Positions 24,621 to 33,891 of a stretch of DNA of 64,000 nucleotides are shown here, piece after piece. How positions within the stretch are numbered: position 1 is the stretch's first letter; the number at the start of each line of letters is the position of its first letter. The position numbers and the translations under genes were made by a program. The stretch is from Streptomyces leeuwenhoekii (lineage in GTDB: Bacteria > Actinomycetota > Actinomycetes > Streptomycetales > Streptomycetaceae), in assembly GCF_001013905.1 (NCBI RefSeq), contig NZ_LN831790.1, forward strand, positions 7,764,001 to 7,828,000, written 5' to 3'. Below the pieces are notes generated by a model. It was not told the origin of the DNA and did no database searches. It saw only the letters and a list, made by a program, of their open reading frames with translations.

Positions 24621-25241
24621 TCAGATCCACCCCTCGGACCAGGCGAGATGAGCCGCTTCGTGCCGCGTGCGCGCGTTCAGCTTGATGGTGGCGGAGGAGA
24701 GGTAGTTGCGCACGGTCCCCTCGCTCAGCGAGGTCCGCTCGGCGATCTCCGAGACGGGAGTCCCCGGACGCGCCAGTGCCAGCAGTTCGAGCTCGCGCTG
24801 GCTGAGCGGACAGGGATCCTCCACGAGGGCGCTGGCGGCGATCTCCGGATCGACGTACCGGGCACCGCCGTGCACGTCGCGCAGAATCTTCAGGAACTGC
24901 GCGGCGGGAGTCGCCTTGGGCACGAATCCGCGCACGCCCGCCTGGAGGGCCCGCCTCAGCGTCGCCGGCCTGGCATGCCGGGTGACGATGACGATGGGCA
25001 CGCTCCTGGTGCCCAGGATCGCCTTCGCGGCCTCGATCCCGTCCATCTCCGGCATCTCCAGGTCGAGCACGACCAGATCGGGTTCGTGCTCGGCGACCAC
25101 GGCGACGGCCTCCGCCCCCGTGCGGGCGCTCCCGACGACCGACATGTCGTGCTCCAGGTCCAGCAGTGAGGACAGAGCCTCCCTGAGCAGCCCCTCGTCG
25201 TCGGCCAGTACCAGCCGGATCTCGGCGTCCTGTCTCGTCAT
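24621..25241 (-). CDS. LuxR/NarL-family response regulator
   Basis: 206 aa. The receiver domain (about 8-125) has acidic pocket ADDE, phosphorylation site Asp60 in VVLDLEMPEMDG, Thr and Lys positions (IVTRHA, FVPKA). The LuxR-type helix-turn-helix (about 140-200) reads LSQRELELLALARPGTPVSEIAERTSLSEGTVRNYLS, the DesR-like subgroup. The start at 25241 lies in an ATGA overlap with the sensor kinase, so the two form one unit. As the only transcription factor in the cluster it is the probable regulator of the lanthipeptide operon, possibly via the TACGTGnC repeats at 14225-14292. Confidence 0.92.
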   Translation of the reverse strand: MTRQDAEIRLVLADDEGLLREALSSLLDLEHDMSVVGSARTGAEAVAVVAEHEPDLVVLDLEMPEMDGIEAAKAILGTRSVPIVIVTRHARPATLRRALQAGVRGFVPKATPAAQFLKILRDVHGGARYVDPEIAASALVEDPCPLSQRELELLALARPGTPVSEIAERTSLSEGTVRNYLSSATIKLNARTRHEAAHLAWSEGWI

Positions 25242-26416
25242 GCGATCGGTACCCTCCCCATCAGCTCGAACCACCCGTCCGCGCAGCGGGCCTGGACGGT
25301 GCCCCGGTGACGGGCGAACCGTTCCTCGAGTCCCTTGATCCCGGTTCCCGGATCCGTGGCGTCGGGTGGATCGACGACTCCGTCATTGCGCACCGTGAGT
25401 GTCACCGTGTCAGGTTCCACGCAGAGTACGACGATGCAGTGCTGTGCCCGGCTGTGCCGCAGGATGTTGGTCGTTCCTTCCCGTAGCATGCGGCCGAACA
25501 GCGACCGGGCCTCCGGTGGAACCCTCTGCAGGTCCCCCTCCCACCGTGTGGTGATGTCGGCGGCCCGTAGAACGGCGATCGCGTTGTTCAGTTCCCGGCT
25601 GAACGAGATGCTGCGGTACCCGCTCACCACCTCACGGGTGTCGGCGAGTGCCGAGCGGGCGATCGATGCCACTTCCTGCGCCTCGACGGCGGCCCGCCGC
25701 GCGTCCCGCCCGGCCAGCCGGGCGATCAGTTCGCTCTTGATCGCGATGGCCTCCAGATGGTGCCCCTGGATGTCGTGCAGATCGGAGGCGAACCGCAGCC
25801 GCTCCTGGGCCACCGCCAGTTCGGCAGCGAGGGTGCGGCTGCTGTGCAGCCGGCTGACCAGGGACCAGTTCCGTATCTGGGCCTGCTCCAGCAGCATGAC
25901 CGACACCATCACCAACCCGCCCAGAGCCGCCTCCCCGAGCGCCCTGTCCACGGAGAGCCCTGCCGGGCCGAGGAACGCCCCGGCGAACAGCGCGCACATC
26001 GCTCCCGCCGTCAGCCAGGCGGCCGGCACGGCTCCGGACGGAGGGCCGAGGATCAACGAGGCACTCAGCACGCTGCCCGGGAGGAGAGCCCACAGCATGG
26101 CGTACTCCCCGCCCGAGCCGGTGAGGGCGATGGTGACGGCCAGACACAGGAGCGCGATCCGAGCACTCCACTGCGGTCCCGCCCGGCCCGGGCGGTCGAA
26201 CGAGCGCAGGAACCACACGGACCGGATCACGACCAGGAGGCCCACCAGCGCCGCCAGCGCGGCCTTCACCTCGCCGGGACGTTCGTCGGACAGCAGGAGA
26301 TAACCGCAGGGCGCCGCCGCGGCGAATCCGGAGAGCAGGAGAACCGTGCGATTGAAACGCTGCGCACGGGCCACCGGGCTGTCCAGAGCATCCCTTGCGT
26401 GATCCATGCCCTCCAC
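25238..26416 (-). CDS. DesK/NarX-type sensor histidine kinase
   Basis: About 392 aa. There are roughly five to six membrane helices in residues 24-175, then a coiled linker and a HisKA_3 domain with phospho-acceptor His214 in DLHDIQGHHLEAIAIKSELI. The ATPase domain has N-box MLREGTTNILRHSRA and G-box GTGIKGLEERFA. A GTG at 26416 is chosen because GGGGGGGA lies at normal spacing; the ATG three codons later has its GGAGGG too close. It pairs with the adjacent response regulator. It may sense envelope stress or the peptide itself (inference). Confidence 0.88.
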   Translation of the reverse strand: MEGMDHARDALDSPVARAQRFNRTVLLLSGFAAAAPCGYLLLSDERPGEVKAALAALVGLLVVIRSVWFLRSFDRPGRAGPQWSARIALLCLAVTIALTGSGGEYAMLWALLPGSVLSASLILGPPSGAVPAAWLTAGAMCALFAGAFLGPAGLSVDRALGEAALGGLVMVSVMLLEQAQIRNWSLVSRLHSSRTLAAELAVAQERLRFASDLHDIQGHHLEAIAIKSELIARLAGRDARRAAVEAQEVASIARSALADTREVVSGYRSISFSRELNNAIAVLRAADITTRWEGDLQRVPPEARSLFGRMLREGTTNILRHSRAQHCIVVLCVEPDTVTLTVRNDGVVDPPDATDPGTGIKGLEERFARHRGTVQARCADGWFELMGRVPIA

Positions 26417-27270
<854 letters not shown>

Positions 27271-27440
27271 CCACCACCCGGTCGCGGCCCGGCGCGTGAC
27301 CCCCGCGCGCCGGCGGTCCGGCGTGAGCGCGCCGCGCCTCCAATCGGTCGTCCGCGGGCCCGGCACGGGGCCGGACGCCCGGGTGGAGGCGCGGGTCCCG
27401 CGGGCACGCGGCCGGGCCCGGTGCCCGAGACCCGCGGACG

Positions 27441-28061
27441 TCAGCCGGCGGACCGGTGCTCCTCCAGCCTCCGGCGCGCATGGGACAGGAAACCCTCCAG
27501 GGCCAGTTCGAAGGCCCGGTCCGCCCGCCGCTCACCCGCCGCGTCCAGCGCCTCCGCCAGCCGCGGCGTGGCGGTGTCGTCCGCGAGCTCCCACATGGCC
27601 TCCGGGGCGGCCAGATCGAGCGCCGACCCGAGGACGACGTTCTCCAGCGCGACGATGACCGGCATGACGTCCGGCGGGGCAAAGCCCGCGTCGAGCAGGA
27701 GCGAGACGGCCCGCTCGTACTGGTCGAGGACGCGCGGCGCGCGCACCGGGTTCGTCATCAGCAGGGGGATCGTCCGCGGGTGCGCGGCGAAGGCGGCGCG
27801 GTAGGAGCGCGCCCACGCCCGCAGCGCCTCGTCCCACGGCCGGAGGTCCAGGGTGGCGATGTCGATGCCCTCCGACACGCGTTCGCGCAGCAGCTCGACG
27901 ATCCCGTCCCGGCCGTCCACATGGTGGTACAGCGATCCCGTCTGCACCCCGAGCCGGCGGGCGATCTGCGGGACGCTGAACTCGCCTTTCTCGTCGACGA
28001 GTTCGAGTGCCGTGGTGGTGATGCGCTCCCGGTCCAGCAGGGGTGTGCGCGGCCGTCCCAT
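27441..28061 (-). CDS. TetR family transcriptional regulator
   Basis: 206 aa. The N-terminal helix-turn-helix (RERITTTALELVDEKGEFSVPQIARRLGVQTGSLYHHVDGRDGIVELL, about 10-58) is a TetR DNA-binding domain of the TetR_C class, and the C-terminal half is a ligand-binding helical domain. It is divergent from the APC permease/amidohydrolase pair and the shared 140-base region holds GGTT/AACC half-sites, so it most likely represses that pair and itself. The inducer is presumably a substrate of the permease or amidohydrolase (inference). Confidence 0.88.
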   Translation of the reverse strand: MGRPRTPLLDRERITTTALELVDEKGEFSVPQIARRLGVQTGSLYHHVDGRDGIVELLRERVSEGIDIATLDLRPWDEALRAWARSYRAAFAAHPRTIPLLMTNPVRAPRVLDQYERAVSLLLDAGFAPPDVMPVIVALENVVLGSALDLAAPEAMWELADDTATPRLAEALDAAGERRADRAFELALEGFLSHARRRLEEHRSAG

Positions 28062-28106
28062 GTCGTCTGCTCTTCCTCGAGGGTCTTCACAGCTGTCTGA
28101 AGGGGA

Positions 28107-28143
28107 GGTTACATTGCGGAAACCGAATGCCTTTAGGTTTACC
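28107..28143. promoter_or_regulatory. Probable TetR operator between TetR and APC permease genes
   Basis: In the divergent region, GGTT (28107-28110), AAACC (28120-28124) and GGTTTACC (28136-28143) form alternating half-sites: GGTT-N10-AACC and AAACC-N11-GGTTT. The segment is less GC-rich than its surroundings and sits 60-95 bases before the permease start. Confidence 0.5.
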
Positions 28144-28202
28144 GGCGCCGGACACCCCCCACTCCTGCCTCCCGTCCCTCACGCAGCAAGAAGGGCTTCC
28201 CC

Positions 28203-29738
28203 GTGCCCGAGACCAGTTCCCGCCCGAGCCCCTCCGGGGACTCCCCGGCGCCCGCCGCCTTGCGCTCCGGGGCGCTCGGGACCGCCGACATCGCCTTCTT
28301 CGTCGTCTCCGCCGCCGCCCCGCTCACCGTCATGGCCGGGGTGGCCCCCCTCGCGATCCTCCTCGGCGGGATCGGCGCCCCGGTGGGCTATCTGCTCGCC
28401 GGCATCACCCTCGCCGTCTTCGCCGTCGGCTTCACCACCATGAGCCGCCATGTCCACAGCGGCGGCGCCTTCTACGCGTACATCACCCGCGGCCTGGGCC
28501 GTGCCGCCGGTGTGGGAGCCGCGCTGCTCGCCCTCATCGGCTACAACGGCATGGAGATCGGCGTCTACGGCCTGCTCGGCAGCGCCACCCAGGACACCGC
28601 CCACGCCCTGTTCGGCGCCGACATCCCGTGGCTGCCGGTCTCGCTCGCGGGTCTGCTGCTCATCGGATACGGCGGCTACCGGTCCATCGACTTCGGCGCG
28701 AAGGTCCTCGGCGTCCTCCTCGTCGCCGAGACCGGCATCCTCGTCCTGCTCGCCGTCGGAGTGCTCGCCAAGGGCGGTGCCCACGGCCTGTCCCTGGCCT
28801 CCTTCGCCCCCGGCAACGTGTTCGTGCCCGGGACGGCGGCCGTGCTGGCCTTCGCCTTCGCCGCGTTCACCGGTTTCGAGTCCACCGTCATCTACCGCCG
28901 CGAGGCCCGCGATCCGGCCCGCACGGTGCCGCGCGCCACGTACGCGGCCGTCGGCTTCCTCGGCCTGTTCTACGCGTTCGTCGTCTGGATCGCGATCCAG
29001 TCCTTCGGCGACGCCGAGGTCGCCGAGGCCGCCGGCGGCGACCCGGCCGGACTGTTCTTCACCGCCATCACCACCTACGTCGGCGGCTGGGCGGCGGACC
29101 TCATGCACGTCCTGATCGTCACCAGCGTCCTGGCGTCCCTGCTCGCCTTCCACAACGCCATCAACCGCTACGGCCTGGCCCTCGCCGAGGAAGGCGTCCT
29201 GCCCAAGGCGCTGGCCCGGGTCCACCCGCGCCACGGATCCCCCTACGTCGCGGGCATCGCCCAGACCGTCCTCGGCGCCGTGGTCGTCCTCGGCTTCGCG
29301 GCGGCGGGCGCCGACCCGTACGGGCAACTGCTGCTGTGGGTCAACACCCCCGGCATGCTCGGCCTGATGGCCCTGCAACTGCTGGCCGCGCTCGCCGTGT
29401 TCGCGTACTTCCGGCGGGTGCACCACGACGAGGGCGCCCTGCGCACGGTGGTGGCGCCCGTCGCCGCGGCGGCGCTGCTCACCGCCGCCATCGTCCTGGT
29501 GGTCACGCACCTGGACCTGTTCACCGGGGCCTCGGCGACCGTGAACACCGTCCTCGCCGCCCTCGTCGTCGCGGTCTTCGCCGCCGGACTCGGCCTCGCC
29601 GGGTGGCTGCGCCGTCACCGTCCCGGGGTCTACGAGCGGTTCGCCGCCGAACCCGACCCCGGACCGGAAGCCGACACCACGCCCGAGAGCGAGCCCGGGG
29701 CCGTCGCACCGGTGCGGCGCCTCACGCCCGGCGACTGA
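28203..29738 (+). CDS. APC family amino-acid permease
   Basis: 511 aa with 12 predicted helices, beginning with the APC signature ALGTADIAFFVVSAAAPLTVMAGVAPLAI and followed by FAAFTGFESTVIYRREARDPARTVPRATYAAVGFLG, the helix 6 and loop segment of amino-acid/polyamine permeases. The hydrophilic C terminus is acidic. GTG at 28203 has GAAGGG upstream. The downstream gene encodes an amidohydrolase, so the transporter may import an amide or N-acyl amino acid that is then hydrolysed. Same arrangement of families recurs at 45762-49231. Confidence 0.9.
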   Translation: MPETSSRPSPSGDSPAPAALRSGALGTADIAFFVVSAAAPLTVMAGVAPLAILLGGIGAPVGYLLAGITLAVFAVGFTTMSRHVHSGGAFYAYITRGLGRAAGVGAALLALIGYNGMEIGVYGLLGSATQDTAHALFGADIPWLPVSLAGLLLIGYGGYRSIDFGAKVLGVLLVAETGILVLLAVGVLAKGGAHGLSLASFAPGNVFVPGTAAVLAFAFAAFTGFESTVIYRREARDPARTVPRATYAAVGFLGLFYAFVVWIAIQSFGDAEVAEAAGGDPAGLFFTAITTYVGGWAADLMHVLIVTSVLASLLAFHNAINRYGLALAEEGVLPKALARVHPRHGSPYVAGIAQTVLGAVVVLGFAAAGADPYGQLLLWVNTPGMLGLMALQLLAALAVFAYFRRVHHDEGALRTVVAPVAAAALLTAAIVLVVTHLDLFTGASATVNTVLAALVVAVFAAGLGLAGWLRRHRPGVYERFAAEPDPGPEADTTPESEPGAVAPVRRLTPGD

Positions 29739-29932
29739 CCGCCTCACCGCCTGAGAACGCGTCGGCCTCCCGGGGCGGGGCCGCGGCATCCACCCCCGGA
29801 AGCCGGCCGTCCTGCTGCCGGTACCCGGGCCGTCCGCCGTGGCCGCCGACCGCCCCGCCCCCGCGCGCACCCGCAACGGCACCCGTCCACCTGTCCGCCC
29901 ACGCTCCCACCCACCCGCAAGGAGACCCCCGC

Positions 29933-31504
29933 ATGCCCACCGCCGACCTGATCCTCACCGGCGCCCGCGTCCGCACCCTCGACCCGCGGCTCCCACGGGC
30001 CTCCGCGGTCGCCGTGCGCGACGGGCTGATCGCCGCCGTCGGCGACGAGGCCGACGTACGCGACTGGCGCGGGCCCGGCACCGAGGTCGTGGACCTGGCC
30101 GGTGCCGGCCTGGTGCCGGGCCTGGTCGACGGTCACAGCCACCCGGTGTGGGGCCTGGAGATGGCCACCGGGCTCGACCTGTCCGAGGTCCGCGACCTGG
30201 ACGGGCTGCGCGCCCGGCTCACCGCGGCCGAGCGGACCGGCGGATGGGTCGTGGGCTTCGGCCTGGACCACAACGTGTTCGGCGGGCGTCCCATCGACCG
30301 CGCGCTGATCGAGGACGTCCTGCACGGCGCCCCGGCCTTCCTGCGTCTGTACGACGGGCACTCGGCCCTCGTCACCGGCGCCGCACTGCGGGCGGCCGGC
30401 GTCACCGGTCCCCGCACGTTCGCGCAGCGCTCCCACCTCGCCGTCGACGCCGACGGGCGGCTGACCGGGCATCTGGTCGAGCACGCCGCCATGGACCTGG
30501 TCGCCACGGTGATGCCCCGGCCGACGTACGCCGAACGGCGCGCGCGGCTGGTGGAGTTGCTGTCCGCCATGGCCGCCACGGGACTGACCGGCGCCCATGT
30601 GATGGACCTCGGCGACCTCGATCTGGTCGGCTCCGTGGCCGAGGAGACCGTCCTGCCGCTGCGGCTGCGCTTCGCGCCCTGGTGCATGCCCGGCGACGAC
30701 GAGGCGGCCCTGGACGAACTCGTCGCGCTGCAGAGCCGTGCCGGGCGGCACTGGCGGGTCGGCGGGGTGAAGTTCTTCATGGACGGCACCGTCGAGGGCG
30801 GCACGGCCTGGCTGGAGCACCCGGACTGCCACGGGCAGGGCACCGAGGCGTTCTGGCCCGACCCGTCCGCGTACAGCGACGCCGTGCGCCGTCTGCACCG
30901 GGCCGGGGTGCGGACGGCGACCCACGCCATCGGCGACGCGGCCGTACGCCATGTCCTCGACACGGTGGAGGCGCTCGGCGCGGAAGCCCGATTCGCGCAC
31001 CGGGTGGAGCACATCGAGTCGGTGCCCGACGACACCCTCGCCCGGTTCGCCCGCCTCGGCGTCATCGCCTCCATGCAGCCCCCGCACACCGGTTACACCC
31101 GTGCCGACCACTCCGACGAGTGGTCGCAGCGGCTGGGGGAGGACCGTGCCGGACGGGCCTGGCGCCTGCGGGACCTGCGGGAGGCCGGTGCGGTCGTCGC
31201 GCTCGGCTCGGACTGGCCGATCGCCCACTACGACGTCCGCGCCGTGCTGGCCACCGCGCGGGCGCCCCGGGGCGCGGCCTCGGCGCGGGAGGGCCTGACG
31301 GGTCTGCAGGCCCTGGAGGGCTGCACCACCCACGCGGCCGTCGCCGCCGGGGAGGCGGACGTCGCCGGCCGTATCGCGGTGGGCTGCCGGGCGGACCTGA
31401 CCGCCCTGGGCGTCGACCCCGTCGACGCGCCCGCCGACGAGGTCGCCGAGGCGCCGGTGCGGCTCACCGTGACCGGCGGGCACGTCGTGCACCGGGAGGT
31501 GTGA
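29933..31504 (+). CDS. YtcJ-type metal-dependent amidohydrolase (amidohydrolase 3)
   Basis: 523 aa. The amidohydrolase TIM barrel is indicated by VDGHSHP (first metal ligands, near residue 66), VGGVKFFMDGTVEGGTAWLEHP (the K-F-x-D-G segment of the family), THAIGDAAV and HRVEHIESV histidines, and the late GSDWPIAHYD Asp. The composite outer beta-sandwich is formed by N- and C-terminal ends. YtcJ-type enzymes hydrolyse N-formyl, N-acyl or carbamoyl compounds; exact substrate unknown. ATG 29933 has AAGGAGA upstream. Probably co-transcribed with the APC permease 194 bases before. Confidence 0.88.
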   Translation: MPTADLILTGARVRTLDPRLPRASAVAVRDGLIAAVGDEADVRDWRGPGTEVVDLAGAGLVPGLVDGHSHPVWGLEMATGLDLSEVRDLDGLRARLTAAERTGGWVVGFGLDHNVFGGRPIDRALIEDVLHGAPAFLRLYDGHSALVTGAALRAAGVTGPRTFAQRSHLAVDADGRLTGHLVEHAAMDLVATVMPRPTYAERRARLVELLSAMAATGLTGAHVMDLGDLDLVGSVAEETVLPLRLRFAPWCMPGDDEAALDELVALQSRAGRHWRVGGVKFFMDGTVEGGTAWLEHPDCHGQGTEAFWPDPSAYSDAVRRLHRAGVRTATHAIGDAAVRHVLDTVEALGAEARFAHRVEHIESVPDDTLARFARLGVIASMQPPHTGYTRADHSDEWSQRLGEDRAGRAWRLRDLREAGAVVALGSDWPIAHYDVRAVLATARAPRGAASAREGLTGLQALEGCTTHAAVAAGEADVAGRIAVGCRADLTALGVDPVDAPADEVAEAPVRLTVTGGHVVHREV

Positions 31505-31622
31505 CACCTTCGATCACCTTCGGCGGCCGCCCCCACGGCCGTACGACGAGCGTACGCCGCGGCCTTCGTCCGCCCCGGCTGCCCGTTCCGGTGTGCTGCC
31601 GGGCCGACCGACCCGGTGCGCG

Positions 31623-32378
31623 TCAGGGAGTGGAGAGCCGGCCGTCGCCGTGCCGTCCGCCGTCCGCCTCACCGCGTACGCACGCCTCGTACGCCGCCCG
31701 GTGCACCGCGCGGGCGATACGGGCTCCCCACACCGACCGGGGCCCGGCGAACGGCTCGGCGGCCCGGCCGGGGACGGGCCGGGCGGCGGCGACGCAGACC
31801 GCGTCGGTGGGCGTGCCGGAGGCGTCGATCCCGGCGTCCCGCAGCGCCTGCACCTTCGCCTCGGTGACGGTGGCGACGGCGTTGACGAGAGCGGCGTCGC
31901 CCAGGGGCACGGGAACCGACACGACGATGTTGACGGTGCCGGCCGGGGACGGCCCCGGGCGGCCGGGAGCGGGTGTCGCGGCCCAGCCGCGCACCCCGAG
32001 ACCCGCCGTGACCAGGGCCACCACGCCGCCGTCGGCCGCGCAGCCCCGGTCCGCCACCCGGGCGGCCGTCATCAGCCCGACACCGTCCCCGCGCACGCCG
32101 AGCGAGGCCGCCATCGCGGCCAGGTGCGCCGCGGGGTCGCGGCGCGGATAGCCCGGCGGAACCTGGGCGTTGAGCACCCACTCCCGCTCGGCCAGGCCCC
32201 CGCCCAGGACCGCGGTGGAGATCATGCGCATGCTCTCGCCGGGCACCCACAGCAGCATCGGCCAGGTGGCCCCGTCCTCCGCGCGGGACAGCAGCGGAAG
32301 GCCGTCCAGGGCGGCCAGGCGGGACAGGTCCGGCCGCTCGGGCAGGCCGGTGGGGGTGACGGGGGCGACGGCGGGCAT
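31623..32378 (-). CDS. cbiZ: Adenosylcobinamide amidohydrolase (CbiZ)
   Basis: 251 aa. CbiZ cleaves the aminopropanol arm from adenosylcobinamide, giving adenosylcobyric acid for re-entry into cobalamin synthesis, a corrinoid salvage step. Recognised by VLNAQVPPGYPRRDPAAHLAAMAASLG, VGLMTAARV, the core GTVNIVVSV...ALVNAVATVTEAKVQALRDAGIDASGTPTDAVCVA and a terminal ARAVHRAAYEA helix. The ATG at 32378 has AAGG eight bases upstream and is preferred to a GTG three codons earlier. No other cobalamin gene is nearby; the upstream neighbour on the same strand is a P450. Confidence 0.88.
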   Translation of the reverse strand: MPAVAPVTPTGLPERPDLSRLAALDGLPLLSRAEDGATWPMLLWVPGESMRMISTAVLGGGLAEREWVLNAQVPPGYPRRDPAAHLAAMAASLGVRGDGVGLMTAARVADRGCAADGGVVALVTAGLGVRGWAATPAPGRPGPSPAGTVNIVVSVPVPLGDAALVNAVATVTEAKVQALRDAGIDASGTPTDAVCVAAARPVPGRAAEPFAGPRSVWGARIARAVHRAAYEACVRGEADGGRHGDGRLSTP

Positions 32379-32456
32379 GCGAGGCACCTTAACCGGTGGC
32401 CTCGCACGCGGCGGCGACGGGGGCGGGCGGGGCAGCGGCCACAGGCCGTAGGGGGT

Positions 32457-33686
32457 TCACCGTGCGGACCCCGGCCCGGGACCGCTCCGGTCGGCGCCGG
32501 GGGGCAGGCCCACGGTGAGCCCCCGGATCTCGTAGCCGCCGATGACGTCCTTGAAGGAGGCGCGTGGCGGCGCCGTCATCCGGATGCCGTCGAGCGCGAA
32601 CAGGCGGCTGAGGAAGACGTCGGTCTCCAGCAGGGCGATGTGCGCTCCGGGGCACCGGTGGGGCCCGTCGCCGAAGGAGAGCCCCGCCGGTCCGGCACCA
32701 AACTCCATGGCCCGCCCGGGCCGGACGCACAGCGGATCCCGGCCCACGGCGCGGGGATCGGTGTTGGTGTGGTCGAGACGGAGCTCCACGACCTCGCCGG
32801 GCCGCACGGCGAGGGGCCCGTCGTCCGTGGGCAGTTCCAGGGCGCTCACCGCGCGCCGGCGCAGCCGCCCGACCACGGGTTCCAGGCGCAGGATCTCCTG
32901 GAGGACGGCCAGACGCCCGGGCTCGTCCGCCGATCGGTAGTGGTCGAGCAGACCGGCGTCGGTGAACAGGTGCCAGGCGGCCAGAGAGACGAACTCGCGC
33001 GTGGTGACCATACCGGCCGCGGCGAACGTCAGGCACTCGCCGAGGATCTCCGCGTCCGAGCAGCCTTCCCCGATCAGATGGGAGATCAGGTCGTCGTGCT
33101 CCCGGCGCCGGTGGGCGCGGATCGCGGGGCGCACATCGGCGAGATGGATGCGCAGCCAGTTGGCGTTCTGCCGCACCAGCCAGTAGAGGCCCCGCACACT
33201 GGTCAGTCCCGGCTCGCCGAACTCCTCGGGGAAGAAGCGCTCCAGCCTCCGGCGGATGCCGGGCCTGCCGTACCGCAGGCCGATCACCTCGCTCACCACG
33301 CCGATGGCCAGCTCGAAGGCGAGGTCGGCGAGCCGGGCCTCGCCCGCCGCGCGCAGGGACGCGAGCTGTTCCTCCGCGATGCGCACCATCAGGTCGCGGT
33401 AGTGCTCGTCGACCCGGCGGGGCGTGAAGAAGCGCGCTGTCTGCCGGCGGTGCTCCCGGTGCTCGGGACCGTCCCGGTACAGCACCGGCCGGCGGATGCG
33501 CCGCGGCAGCTTCTCCACCGTCTCCACGCCCAGACCGGCCTGTACGGTGCCGGGGCCGCGCAGCAGCGCGCGGGCGACGGCGTGGTCGTGCACCCGCCAG
33601 GTCCCGTCCTCCGCCCGGGTGACCGGGCATCCGGGCCGCTCCCGCCCCCGGTCGACCTTGCGTGCCGTGCTTCCACGGTCGTACAC
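32457..33686 (-). CDS. Cytochrome P450
   Basis: 409 aa, soluble bacterial P450. The heme-binding loop is LSFGDGPHRCPGAHIALLE with the cysteine ligand; the K-helix ExxR is EILRLEP; the I-helix segment CLTFAAAGMVTTREF has GMVTT where most P450s have the A/G-G-x-D/E-T proton relay, so the acidic residue is absent. The N-terminal PVTRAEDGTWRVHDH and VLYRDGPEHREHRRQTARFFTPRRV (C helix) are typical. No ferredoxin gene is adjacent. Substrate unknown. It lies between a DHA2 exporter and CbiZ on the same strand, with a palindromic terminator before it. Confidence 0.9.
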   Translation of the reverse strand: MYDRGSTARKVDRGRERPGCPVTRAEDGTWRVHDHAVARALLRGPGTVQAGLGVETVEKLPRRIRRPVLYRDGPEHREHRRQTARFFTPRRVDEHYRDLMVRIAEEQLASLRAAGEARLADLAFELAIGVVSEVIGLRYGRPGIRRRLERFFPEEFGEPGLTSVRGLYWLVRQNANWLRIHLADVRPAIRAHRRREHDDLISHLIGEGCSDAEILGECLTFAAAGMVTTREFVSLAAWHLFTDAGLLDHYRSADEPGRLAVLQEILRLEPVVGRLRRRAVSALELPTDDGPLAVRPGEVVELRLDHTNTDPRAVGRDPLCVRPGRAMEFGAGPAGLSFGDGPHRCPGAHIALLETDVFLSRLFALDGIRMTAPPRASFKDVIGGYEIRGLTVGLPPGADRSGPGPGSAR

Positions 33687-33819
33687 GGGCCCACCTCCTC
33701 GGTCACCGTGCCGGGCAGCCTTCTGCGCCGACGGCCCGGCGGCGTGCTCCCAGCATCCGGTACGGGCCGCCGAGCGGACCAGACCCCGGGCCGGCCCGAG
33801 CGTCGACGCCCGCGGACGC

Positions 33820-33859
33820 GACGACGGGGCCGCCTGCCCGGGCAGGCGGCCCCGTCGTC
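33820..33859. terminator. 40-bp perfect palindrome downstream of the DHA2 exporter
   Basis: GACGACGGGGCCGCCTGCCC (33820-33839) is followed without spacer by its exact reverse complement (33840-33859). It lies 32 bases after the exporter stop on the minus strand and 134 bases before the P450 start. A 20-bp GC-rich arm with no T-tract is the usual Streptomyces style of terminator or mRNA 3' stabiliser. Confidence 0.75.
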
Positions 33860-33891
33860 ACGGAAGGGCTCAGGGAAAGGCGGGTGCCGCG

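Noticed and set aside
11129..26416. Cluster as linaridin, thioamitide or class I-IV lanthipeptide
   Set aside because: No LanB, LanC, LanM, LanKC, linaridin membrane protein or YcaO/TfuA gene is present; kinase-like + HopA1-like + LanX-like + F420 reductase fits class V.
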